The notes below the pieces were generated by a model. It had not been told where the DNA came from, ran no database searches, and saw nothing but the letters and a program-made list of their open reading frames with translations. From Agreia sp. Leaf283 (GTDB lineage: Bacteria > Actinomycetota > Actinomycetes > Actinomycetales > Microbacteriaceae), in the NCBI RefSeq assembly GCF_001422485.1, contig NZ_LMNF01000001.1, forward strand, positions 1,153,050 through 1,217,049: a stretch of 64,000 nucleotides of DNA. The letters are read 5' to 3'. The position numbers were made by a program, and so were the translations under genes. Below, in pieces: positions 52,060-60,139 of the stretch. How positions within the stretch are numbered: the stretch's first letter is position 1; every line of letters begins with the position of its first letter.

Positions 52060-52952
52060 GCGGCACCGACGCTTTCGCTGGGGATGGTCTCGAGGGTGGG
52101 GAGTTCGGATTCGAGCGGAGCCGACTCGACGACGCGCTCGTCGCGGGAGTAGATGACCATGGAGTCGCCGCGCAGGAAGCCGACGAGGGTGATGCCCAGC
52201 TCGACGGCCAGCTCGACCGCCAGCGACGAGGGCGCCGACACGGCGGCGAGCATCGGGATGCCGGCCATCGAGGCCTTCTGCATGAGTTCGAAGCTGGCCC
52301 GGCCCGAGACCATGAGCACGATTCCGCGCAGTGGCAGCAGGTTCTCGCGGGTGGCCCAGCCGATCACCTTGTCGACGGCGTTGTGCCGGCCCACGTCTTC
52401 GCGCAGCACGAGCAGTTCGCCGGTGACGCCGTCGAAGAGGGCGGCCGCGTGCAGCCCGCCCGTCTTCTCGAACACGGCCTGCTGTTCACGAAGCCTATTG
52501 GGGAACGTCGTGAGCAGCGCGGCCTCGATGCGCAGGGCATCCGCTGAGGCCGTGTAGGCCGACGTCGTGCGCACCGCGTCGATCGACGCCTTGCCGCAGA
52601 GCCCGCACGAGCTCGTGGTGAAGAAGTTGCGCTGCAGACTCGGATCGGGAGCCGCGACACCTGGCGCAAGCGTCACGTCGAGCACGTTGTAGGTGTTCAT
52701 GCCGTCATCGTCGGTGCCCGCGCAGTAGCGGGCCGCGGCGAACTGCTCGCCGTTCGAGATCACGCCCTCCGACACGAGGAAGCCCGCGGCGAGGTCGACG
52801 TCGTTGCCCGGCGTGCGCATCGTGATCGCGAGCGACTGGCCGCCCACCCGGATCTCGAGCGGCTCCTCGGCGGCGAGCACGTCTTCGCGCACGCTCTTGT
52901 GCCCTCCGACGCTCAGGCGGGTGACGCGACGACGAACCGTGATTCTGCCCAT
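52056..52952 (-). CDS. fdhD: Formate dehydrogenase accessory sulfurtransferase FdhD
   Basis: 298 residues. The CxxC pair lies in TTSSCGLCGKAS, and REDVGRHNAVDKVIGWA, MVSGRASFELMQKA and LRGDSMVIYS are FdhD-specific. It transfers sulfur from a cysteine desulfurase to the molybdenum cofactor of the formate-dehydrogenase-type enzyme encoded directly downstream (4-nt overlap). A divergent mobA starts 83 nt away, so cofactor synthesis and insertion share a control region. Confidence 0.93.
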
Positions 52953-53023
52953 AAAGAAGGCTTATCACCGATTCGCGCATGCCGACAGGGCTGGCCGCAG
53001 CATCTCAGCGACTCGGCATCTCG

Positions 53024-53029
53024 TAGGCT
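53024..53029 (+). promoter_or_regulatory. -10 box TAGGCT of a leaderless promoter
   Basis: TAGGCT ends 6 nt before ATG 53036; no ribosome site. Same box and spacing as the histidine phosphatase gene on the other strand. Confidence 0.5.
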
Positions 53030-53035
53030 GACTGA

Positions 53036-53785
53036 ATGCTGCTCGACGCGATCGTGCTCGCGGGCGGAAGGTCCTCCCGTCTCTCGGGCGTGCCCAAGGC
53101 GCAGCTGCTCTGGCACGGTACAACGCTGCTGAAGAACACGGTCGATGCCGCCCTGCGGGGCGGCGCGAGGCGCGTGGTCGTCGTGGGTCCGGATGCGCAG
53201 GGAGCGCCGGGTGCGCACGTTTCGGATGCGCAGGGCCCGGATGCGCCGGGCCCGGATGCGCGCGTCCGGTTCACGCGCGAAGACCCGCCCTTCGGCGGCC
53301 CCGCGGCGGCGATCGGCGCGGGGGTTCGCGCCCTCGAAGGGCAGCAGGCGTCCTCAGCGGATGTCGCGGACATCGTGCTGGTGCTCGCCTGCGACATGCC
53401 CGAGATCGCTCGCGCCGTCTCCGCGCTCGTCGAGTCGCTGCCCTTGGCCGGCTCCGACGGGGCCCTTCTGGTCGATTCCTCCGGCATGCGGCAGCCCCTT
53501 GCGGCGGTCTACAGCCGCCGCGCGCTGTCCGATGCGGTGGAGGCGCTGCGCGCATCCGGAACCCTCGACGGAGCCTCGATGCGCTCGCTGATCGCGCCGC
53601 TCGATCTGCGCGAACTGTCAGACGCCGCGGGCTCCACGAGCGACGTCGATACCTGGCCCGACGCGGCCGCCTTCGGCATCGAGCCGCCCACCGATACGCC
53701 ATCCATCGCCGCGCCGCCCATCGCCGCGCCATCCCCCGACGAGCACCCACACGAGCACCCTGACGAGCAGAGGAGTCGAGCATGA
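53036..53785 (+). CDS. mobA: Molybdenum cofactor guanylyltransferase MobA-like
   Basis: 249 residues. The nucleotide-binding motif LAGGRSSRLSGVPKAQL and EDPPFGGPAAAI, with LACDMPEIARAV as the metal-binding segment, define the MobA/NTP-transferase family; it adds GMP (or CMP) to molybdopterin. Odd: a Gly/Pro/Asp/Ala repeat (QGPDAPGPDARV) from imperfect GGATGCGC repeats at about 53195-53262, and a His/Glu/Pro-rich tail. First gene of mobA-DUF6457-moeA, overlapping by 4 nt. Confidence 0.88.
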   Translation: MLLDAIVLAGGRSSRLSGVPKAQLLWHGTTLLKNTVDAALRGGARRVVVVGPDAQGAPGAHVSDAQGPDAPGPDARVRFTREDPPFGGPAAAIGAGVRALEGQQASSADVADIVLVLACDMPEIARAVSALVESLPLAGSDGALLVDSSGMRQPLAAVYSRRALSDAVEALRASGTLDGASMRSLIAPLDLRELSDAAGSTSDVDTWPDAAAFGIEPPTDTPSIAAPPIAAPSPDEHPHEHPDEQRSRA

Positions 53786-54126
53786 GCGACGACCAGCCGA
53801 ACACCGACCAGCCGAACACCGAGAAGCCGGCGAAGCCCGCGCGGTCGCCCGAGGAGCAGGCGGAGATGACCGAGACGTTGGAGCGCTGGAGCGCCTCCCT
53901 CGCCCGGGAGCTGGACATCGCCGACCTCGAGGTCGACATCGATGCCGTGCTGGCGCTCGCGGGGGTCGCGGCGCACGCGGTGCTGCGTCCGGCGGCTCCG
54001 CTCACCACCTACCTGGTGGGCTACGCGGCGGGCCGCGCCGCAGCGCTCGGCGAGGCGAGCGGCGAACAGGCCACGGCTCGGGCTTCCGAGATCGCCGCAG
54101 CTCTCGCGCGCAGCCTCGAGAGGTGA
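53782..54126 (+). CDS. DUF6457 domain protein
   Basis: 114 residues. A disordered head with Gln-Pro-Asn-Thr repeats, then a helical domain (LERWSASLARELDI, VDIDAVLALAGVAAHAVLRP, APLTTYLVGYAAGRAA), the pattern of small actinobacterial DUF6457 proteins found next to molybdenum genes. It overlaps both mobA and moeA by 4 nt, implying co-translation. Function unknown; a Moco assembly helper is a reasonable guess. Confidence 0.82.
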   Translation: MSDDQPNTDQPNTEKPAKPARSPEEQAEMTETLERWSASLARELDIADLEVDIDAVLALAGVAAHAVLRPAAPLTTYLVGYAAGRAAALGEASGEQATARASEIAAALARSLER

Positions 54127-55298
54127 GCGCGGCGCCGGGAGGGCAGCGCGCCTCGTGGGCCCAGGCTCGCGAGTTCGCGTTCGCCGCCGGGGCCGCGTTG
54201 CCGCCGGTCTCCCTCCCTCTTTCCGCGGCGGTCGCACGCGTGCTCGCCGATCCGGTGGTCGCCCTCTGCGACGTTCCGCACTACGCGTCGTCGGCGATGG
54301 ATGGCTGGGCCGTTCGCGGGTCGGGTCCCTGGGTGCTGCGGCCGGCGTCTGAGACTCCCGCAGCGGCGCTCGGGGTGAACGACGCCCGCGCGATCGTGAC
54401 AGGTGGACTCATTCCCGAGGGGGCCGACGCGGTGCTGCGCAGCGAGGCGGGCGAGGTCGTGGGCGGCGAACTGCAGGCGTCGGTGGAGCCGTCGCCCGGC
54501 CAGCACATCCGGCTGGCGGGCGAGGAGTTCCGACGAGGAGAGGTGGCGATCGAGGCGGGCGTGCGGGTGAATCCCCCGCACATCGCGGTCGCCGCCGCGT
54601 GCGGAGCCGACGAGCTCGTCGTGCGCGCGCGAGGCCGGGTGTCTCTCGTGCTGACGGGCGACGAGGTGGTGACCCGCGGCATCCCGGCGCCGGGCAGCGT
54701 GCGCGACAGTTTCGGCCCGCAGCTGCCGGCGTTCGTCGGCCTGCTGGGCGGCGAGGTCGTTCGCGAGGCCCGCGTGGGCGACGACCTCGAGGCGCTCGCG
54801 GCCGCGTTGTCTGCGGAGCCGAGCGAGAGCGACGTGGTCATCACGACAGGGGGCACGGGCTCGTCGTCGGCAGACCACCTGCGCGCAGCGCTCTCGCGAC
54901 TCGGCGCACGCATCCTGGTCGGCGGGGTCGAGATGCGGCCGGGCGGTCCGAGCCTGCTGGCGCGTCTCGACGACGGGCGACTGCTGATCGGGCTTCCGGG
55001 CAATCCGCTCGCGGCGATGATGGGGCTGCTGACCCTGGCCGGGCCGGTGCTGGCCGCGCTTTCGGGCGGGGGAATGCCGGGGCTGTCGCGCATCCGGTCG
55101 GCTCAGGCCGTGCCCCCGGGGCGTGGCGCGACGCGGCTCATCCCGTTCCGCGTCGTCGACGGGCTCGCCCTGCCGAGTGCGTTCACCGGGTCGGCGATGC
55201 TCCGAGGCCTGGCCGATGCATTCGGGGTGCTGGTCTGCTCGAGCGCGGGCGCCGAGGCCGGAGTAGAGCTGGAGTATGTGACCCTTCCCTGGTCGTGA
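54123..55298 (+). CDS. moeA: Molybdopterin molybdenumtransferase MoeA
   Basis: 391 residues from GTG 54123 (GTGA overlap). MoeA markers: PHYASSAMDGWAV, TGGLIPEGADAVLRSE, LTGDEVV, TTGGTGSSSADHL, MRPGGPSLLA and IGLPGNPLAAMM. Inserts molybdate into adenylylated molybdopterin. Supplies the cofactor to the FdhF-type enzyme and perhaps to the sulfite-oxidase-family protein at 31572. Confidence 0.92.
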   Translation: MSAAPGGQRASWAQAREFAFAAGAALPPVSLPLSAAVARVLADPVVALCDVPHYASSAMDGWAVRGSGPWVLRPASETPAAALGVNDARAIVTGGLIPEGADAVLRSEAGEVVGGELQASVEPSPGQHIRLAGEEFRRGEVAIEAGVRVNPPHIAVAAACGADELVVRARGRVSLVLTGDEVVTRGIPAPGSVRDSFGPQLPAFVGLLGGEVVREARVGDDLEALAAALSAEPSESDVVITTGGTGSSSADHLRAALSRLGARILVGGVEMRPGGPSLLARLDDGRLLIGLPGNPLAAMMGLLTLAGPVLAALSGGGMPGLSRIRSAQAVPPGRGATRLIPFRVVDGLALPSAFTGSAMLRGLADAFGVLVCSSAGAEAGVELEYVTLPWS

Positions 55299-55313
55299 CG
55301 GGCCGTCTGGTGG

Positions 55314-56609
55314 TCACGCGTCGCGCGGGCCGCCATCCGTGCCGCGCAGCCGGGCCACGGCGGTCATCGCGTGGTAGATCACGATGGCGGCGACCGTTCC
55401 GAGCGCGATGCCGTTGAAGGTGACCGAGCCGGCGTTCAGGGTGAAGTCGGCGATGCCGATGATCAGCGCCGTGGCCGCCGTGAACTGGTTGACCGGCTTC
55501 GAGAAGTCCACCTTGTTGTCGAGCCAGATCTTCACGCCGATGATGCCGATCAGACCGTAGAGCGCGGTGGTCACGCCGCCGAGCACGCCTGCCGGGATCG
55601 TGTTGATGAGGGCGCCGACCTTGGGCGAGAGTCCGAGGAGGATGGCGACGGCGCCGGCGATCCAGTAGGCGGCAGTGGAGTAGATGCGGGTCGCGGCCAT
55701 CACTCCGATGTTCTCGCCGTAGGTGGTGGTGCCCGATCCGCCGCCGAAGCCGGCGAGCACGGTTGCCAGGCCGTCGGCCAGGAGGGCGCGGCCGGTGAGC
55801 CTGTTCACCTCGGGCGACTCGGTCATCTGCGCGACGCCGCGGATGTGGCCCACGTTCTCGGCGACGAGCACGAGCACGACCGGAAGGAAGGCGGGGAGCA
55901 CACCCCAGACCGCGGAGTCGGCGAACGGGTTGGCGGGAAGGGCGAACTGGGGGAGCCCCACCCAGGCTGCGTCGCCGACCGCCGAGAAGTCGACCTCGCC
56001 CGCGATGACGGCCGCGATGTAGCCCACGACGACGCCGATGAAGATCGACAGGCGGGCGAGCATGCCCTTGAACAGCACGGTCGAGAAGATGACCGCGGCG
56101 AGGGTGATGAGAACCGTCAGCGGGGCGAGCTGGAAGTTGTTCTTCGCCGCGGGGGCGAGGTTGAACCCGATCAGGGCCACGATGGCACCCGAGACGACGG
56201 GCGGCATCAGGGCGTTGATCCAGCCGATGCCGGTGATCAGCACGACCACGCCGACGAGGGCGAGGAGGGCGCCGACCGCGAGGATGCCGAGGAGCGCGCC
56301 GCCCATGCCCGTGGAGGCGACAGCGGCCGTGATCGGGGCGATGAACGCGAAGGAGGATCCGAGGTAGCTCGGGAGCCGGTTCTTCGTGATCAGCAGGAAC
56401 AGCAGCGTGCCGATGCCGGAGAACAGCAGCGTCGTCGCGGGCGGGAACCCCGTGAGCACGGGAACCAGGAAGGTCGCTCCGAACATGGCGACCACGTGCT
56501 GGCCGCCCAGGCCGACCATGCGCGGCCAGGTGAGTCGCTCACCCGGCTTCACCACGGCATCCGCCTCGACGTTCTTGCCGTCGCCATGAAGTGTCCAGAG
56601 TTGTGCCAT
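55314..56609 (-). CDS. NCS2-family nucleobase (uracil-xanthine) permease
   Basis: 431 residues, about 14 membrane segments. GGQHVVAMFGATFLVPVLTG, the signature SYLGSSFAFIAP, AENVGHIRG and GFGGGSGTTTYGENIG match UraA/PyrP-type proton symporters; the Glu in AENVGH and GENIG positions bind the base. Convergent with moeA. No pyrimidine genes adjacent. Confidence 0.92.
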   Translation of the reverse strand: MAQLWTLHGDGKNVEADAVVKPGERLTWPRMVGLGGQHVVAMFGATFLVPVLTGFPPATTLLFSGIGTLLFLLITKNRLPSYLGSSFAFIAPITAAVASTGMGGALLGILAVGALLALVGVVVLITGIGWINALMPPVVSGAIVALIGFNLAPAAKNNFQLAPLTVLITLAAVIFSTVLFKGMLARLSIFIGVVVGYIAAVIAGEVDFSAVGDAAWVGLPQFALPANPFADSAVWGVLPAFLPVVLVLVAENVGHIRGVAQMTESPEVNRLTGRALLADGLATVLAGFGGGSGTTTYGENIGVMAATRIYSTAAYWIAGAVAILLGLSPKVGALINTIPAGVLGGVTTALYGLIGIIGVKIWLDNKVDFSKPVNQFTAATALIIGIADFTLNAGSVTFNGIALGTVAAIVIYHAMTAVARLRGTDGGPRDA

Positions 56610-56690
56610 GTTCGATCGTTCCCCTTGCCCGGCTGCTCGCCGGTTGTTGCGTGCTCGTCGGTGAGCTCCCTCGAGACTAGTGGCCGAGCG

Positions 56691-56753
56691 TAATTCAGGA
56701 GGAGAGCGTGGCTGTGTGGATAGTGGCGGCGGCCGGGCTCTCCTCCTGAATTA
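56691..56753. repeat. Palindromic about-60-bp repeat, copy B
   Basis: Arms TAATTCAGGAGGAGAGC (56691-56707) and exact complement (56737-56753), 17 bp, enclosing TGGATAGTGGCGGCGGC. Located 74 nt before the DUF559 gene. Same orientation as copies A and C. Confidence 0.9.
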
Positions 56754-56827
56754 GTGACGGGCGGCCTCTGTCCACAGAACCGCCGGATCGCGACTCGTGG
56801 GTCTGCCTGTCGGCGCACTCTCTCCGA

Positions 56828-57712
56828 ATGCAGAACTACCCCGTCGCCCCCCGAAGCCACCTGACAGCCCGAGGGATGTCGATTCGTCAGATCTCCGATG
56901 CGGTCGACGATGCCCGCATGATCCGTGTGCGGCGCGGGTGGTACGCGTCGCCCGATGCTCCTCAGCCCGTGGTGCGGGCCGTTCGCGTCGGCGGTTCGCT
57001 GACGTCGTTCTCGGCCACCAGCCTGACCGACATCTGGACTCCGCCCGACACGCAGCTTCACGTCGCCGTGCCCCGAAATGCGTCGCGGCTCCGATCGCCG
57101 CACGACGGTTCTCGGCCGTTGGACCGAGATCGCGACCGGGTCTGCATCCACCCGCTCGCCACTGCGGGCGTCATTCGTGAACCCGTGCAGACCATTGCGC
57201 AGGCGTTGGCCCACGCAGCGGTGTGCCAGAGCGGGGAGATGGCCCTCACCGTGATCGACTCCGCCCTCAACCTCGGCTTTGTATCGGAGCCGGAGCTTCG
57301 AGCGCAGTTCGAGAATCTCCCGCGTCGGTGTCGACGCCTGCTCGAGAAGGCCGAGCGGCGGAGTCAGTCGGGGATCGAGACGCTCGTTCGGGTTCGCCTG
57401 CGCAAGCTCGGAATCCATCTCACCGTGCAGGCGAAGATCTCGGGGGTAGGACACGTCGATCTGCTGATCGGCGATCGCTTCGTGATCGAGTGCGACAGCC
57501 ACAGCTTCCATTGGCTGGAGGACCAGTACCGCGAAGACCACCGCCGCGACGCCGTGCTGGTGAGCATGGACTACGTCGTGTTCAGAGCAACGTACGAAAT
57601 GGTGATGTTCGACTGGCCGTGGGTCGAGTCCATCGTGAGGCACGTGGTGGGTGCTCGAAAGCACATGTGGCCCCGTCGCCGCTCGGATGCGGTGGGCGAG
57701 CTCCTCGGGTGA
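56828..57712 (+). CDS. DUF559 nuclease-like protein with AbiEi-like N-terminus
   Basis: 294 residues. The N-terminal part (SHLTARGMSIRQISDAVDDA, MIRVRRGWYA) resembles the winged-helix head of AbiEi-type antitoxins. The C-terminal part is DUF559, a PD-(D/E)XK-type fold: E184 (GIETLVRVRLRKLG), D211 (HVDLLIGD), E221 and D223 (VIECDS), then YREDHRRDAVL. Such proteins resemble Vsr endonucleases and may cut DNA. No ribosome site is evident. It is bracketed by palindromic repeat copies B and C in the same orientation, so it may be a mobile or repeat-linked cassette. Role unknown. Confidence 0.8.
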   Translation: MQNYPVAPRSHLTARGMSIRQISDAVDDARMIRVRRGWYASPDAPQPVVRAVRVGGSLTSFSATSLTDIWTPPDTQLHVAVPRNASRLRSPHDGSRPLDRDRDRVCIHPLATAGVIREPVQTIAQALAHAAVCQSGEMALTVIDSALNLGFVSEPELRAQFENLPRRCRRLLEKAERRSQSGIETLVRVRLRKLGIHLTVQAKISGVGHVDLLIGDRFVIECDSHSFHWLEDQYREDHRRDAVLVSMDYVVFRATYEMVMFDWPWVESIVRHVVGARKHMWPRRRSDAVGELLG

Positions 57713-57719
57713 CGCGATC

Positions 57720-57779
57720 AATTCAGGAGGAGAGCGCCGCCATGTGGATAGTGGCGGCGGCCGGGCTCTCCTCCTGAAT
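57720..57779. repeat. Palindromic about-60-bp repeat, copy C
   Basis: Arms ATTCAGGAGGAGAGC (57721-57735) and complement (57765-57779), 15 bp, with the same core TGGATAGTGGCGGCGGC. Begins 8 nt after the DUF559 stop and ends 56 nt before the UbiB gene. Confidence 0.9.
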
Positions 57780-57834
57780 AAGCGACGGGCACCGTGGCAG
57801 GATGGGCGCATGACCGAGGCACAGGGGGTACCGC

Positions 57835-59496
57835 GTGGCTAATCCGATCGCCGCAGCCGTCGGAACGCGGCTCGAACGCTACCGGGAGATCGCCAGTGTG
57901 CTGAGCAGGCACGGGCTCAGCTTCATCATCGGGGCCACCGGCCTCGAGCGCTTCGAGCCCGCCTCGCAAGAGCAGTCGCGGGCCAGCAACCCCGAGAATC
58001 TCCGGCGCGCCCTCGAAGAACTCGGCCCGACCTTCGTGAAGCTCGGCCAGCTGCTGTCGACGCGCTCCGACATCCTGCCGCCCGACTACCTGACCGAGCT
58101 GGCCAAGCTGCAGGACCGTGCACCCGCCGTGCCCGGCCCGGTGATCAAGCGCCTCATCGTCGAGGAGCTCGGCGACCTGCCCGACAAGGTCTTCGCGAGC
58201 TTCCAGCTCAAGCCGCTCGCCAGCGCCTCGATCGGGCAGGCCCACCTCGCCACGCTGCACGACGGAACAGAGGTCGTCGTCAAAGTGCAGCGGCCCGACA
58301 TCGCGACGAACATCGCCATCGACCTCGAGATCCTGCACACGCTCGCCGTGCGCGCCTCTCGCCAGTGGAAGCTCGCCGCCGACTACAACATCACCGGCAT
58401 CACCGACGAGTTCGCGCGCACACTGCGTGAGGAGCTCGACTACACGCACGAGGGCCGCAACGCCGAGATCTTCGCCGCCAACTTCGCGGGTGACGACACC
58501 ATCCAGATCCCCCGCGTCTTCTGGGACACGAGCACCACGCGCGTGCTTACCCTCGAGCGCATCACGGGCCTCAAGGTCGATGACATCGCCGGCCTCGACG
58601 CCGCGGGAATCGACCGCCCCGGCATCGTCACCCACGCCGTCGATGCCATCGCCCAGATGGTCTTCGTCGACGGGGTCTTTCACGCCGACCCCCACCCGGG
58701 CAACCTCTTCGTCGAGCCGAACGGTCGCATCGGCCTGATCGACTTCGGCATGGTCGGGCAGATCGACGAGACCCTGCGTGGCCAGCTCGCCGACCTCTTC
58801 ATGGCCCTGAGCAGGCACGACCCCGACCGTATGGCGTCGGCGCTCATCGCCCTGTCGAGTTCGAAGAAGTCGATCGATGCGGAGTCGCTGCGCGCCGATC
58901 TCGTGGGCTTCATCGACATCTACCGGGGCAAGGGCCTCGGCGAGGTCGACATGGGCGCGCTCATCAACAAGCTGCTCACCGTTCTGCGGCACAACCGACT
59001 GCAACTGCAGCCCTCCATCGTGATGCTGCTGCGCATGCTGCTGATGGTCGATGGCATGGGCGTGCTGCTCGATCCGACGTTCAGCCTGGGGGATGCCCTC
59101 AAGCCGTACGCGACGAAACTCGCGCTGTCGAAGTTCTCACCCGCGGCGATAGCCAAGCGGCTGGCCGCAGCCGGCCTCGAGGCGGCCGAGCTCGGAATCG
59201 AGCTGCCCGACAAGATCCGCAAGGTGTTCGACGTGATCGACCGCAACGGCATCGAGGTGCACTTGCGCGCCTCCGAACTCGACCCGCTGGTGGCGCGCGT
59301 CGAGAAGGTGGGCAACCGCGTGGTGGCCGGGGTGATCGTGGCCGCGTTCATCCGGGGCATCGGCGAGATCGCCGTGAGCGACCGCAAGCGTTTCGGCAGC
59401 TGGAGCGGCCCGCTCATGGGGATCGGGCTCGGAGCGAGCGGCGCGCTGAGCGCGTACATCGCGCTGACGTCGCGGCAGCGGCGCCGCCGCAGCTGA
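57835..59496 (+). CDS. UbiB/ABC1-family atypical kinase
   Basis: 553 residues from GTG 57835 with AGGGGG upstream. Family motifs: K69-L-G-Q72 (the KxGQ segment that replaces the P-loop), ASASIGQAHLA (Ala-rich loop), H283-A-D-P-H-P-G-N290 and D303-F-G305. Two C-terminal hydrophobic segments (VVAGVIVAAFIRGIGEIAV, GPLMGIGLGASGALSAYIAL) anchor it in the membrane. These proteins support isoprenoid-quinone lipid metabolism by ATPase activity. Actinobacteria use menaquinone, so the role here is probably lipid handling rather than ubiquinone synthesis. Confidence 0.92.
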   Translation: MANPIAAAVGTRLERYREIASVLSRHGLSFIIGATGLERFEPASQEQSRASNPENLRRALEELGPTFVKLGQLLSTRSDILPPDYLTELAKLQDRAPAVPGPVIKRLIVEELGDLPDKVFASFQLKPLASASIGQAHLATLHDGTEVVVKVQRPDIATNIAIDLEILHTLAVRASRQWKLAADYNITGITDEFARTLREELDYTHEGRNAEIFAANFAGDDTIQIPRVFWDTSTTRVLTLERITGLKVDDIAGLDAAGIDRPGIVTHAVDAIAQMVFVDGVFHADPHPGNLFVEPNGRIGLIDFGMVGQIDETLRGQLADLFMALSRHDPDRMASALIALSSSKKSIDAESLRADLVGFIDIYRGKGLGEVDMGALINKLLTVLRHNRLQLQPSIVMLLRMLLMVDGMGVLLDPTFSLGDALKPYATKLALSKFSPAAIAKRLAAAGLEAAELGIELPDKIRKVFDVIDRNGIEVHLRASELDPLVARVEKVGNRVVAGVIVAAFIRGIGEIAVSDRKRFGSWSGPLMGIGLGASGALSAYIALTSRQRRRRS

Positions 59497-59523
59497 CGGC
59501 GGACGCGTGCCGGCTCCCCGCGC

Positions 59524-60039
59524 TCAGGCCCCGGCGCGCTCCGCGACACCGCGCACGAACGACGCCTGACCCGCGTGCTGCAGGTCGTCGGAGATGACGC
59601 TCACGAGCCGCGCCGCGAGGGTCACGGGCGGAGTCCACGAGGTGTCGACGATGCGCCCGAAGTCGTCGTCGTCCAGCGTCGCGACGTAGTCGAGCGTGCG
59701 GGCGCAGACGGCGTCGTGGTAGCCGATCAGATCGTCGGGGGAGACGCCGCGCACCTGCGCGACCTCTGACGAGGACTGCCCGTAGCCCGTGGCCGCGGCG
59801 TCGAAGGGCAGGCCGAAGCGATCGTGCCAGCCGCCGTCGACCCAGAGCTCGTCGACGGCGGCGAGCTCGGAGACGTGCCCGTCTTGAACGCGGGTGAGGT
59901 GCCACACCAGCCAGGCCACGGTGTTCGCCTCGTCGTCGGCGCGGAACGTGAGCACCGCCTCCGAGGCGCCGTCGACGGTGCGGCGCACGATCTGCTGGAC
60001 TCTCTGGAAGGCATCGGCGAGGGTGTCTGTGGTCGTCAT
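59524..60039 (-). CDS. DinB/mycothiol-transferase-like protein (TIGR03086 type)
   Basis: 171 residues. Four-helix DinB fold: FRADDEANTVAWLVWHLTRV with metal His in VWHLTRVQDGH, and a last His in ISDDLQHAGQASFV. This branch (DUF664/mycothiol maleylpyruvate isomerase-like) is common in mycothiol-producing actinobacteria and conjugates thiols to electrophiles. ATG 60039 has GGAGAG directly upstream; the frame extends to 60078 without a ribosome site. Divergent from the glycosyltransferase gene. Confidence 0.85.
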   Translation of the reverse strand: MTTTDTLADAFQRVQQIVRRTVDGASEAVLTFRADDEANTVAWLVWHLTRVQDGHVSELAAVDELWVDGGWHDRFGLPFDAAATGYGQSSSEVAQVRGVSPDDLIGYHDAVCARTLDYVATLDDDDFGRIVDTSWTPPVTLAARLVSVISDDLQHAGQASFVRGVAERAGA

Positions 60040-60106
60040 CTCTCCAGTCTTCTCCGTCGGCCAGGTGAACACCAGCACCTGAGGATCGATTTCGATAACG
60101 TGTCGG

Positions 60107-60112
60107 TATAGT
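60107..60112 (+). promoter_or_regulatory. -10 box TATAGT for the glycosyltransferase gene
   Basis: TATAGT lies 27 nt before ATG 60140, and GGGGGA (60131-60136) could serve as ribosome site. The stretch around it (CGATTTCGATAACG) is relatively AT-rich. Confidence 0.45.
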
Positions 60113-60139
60113 CAATTCGACGGCAAGCGCGGGGGACCC

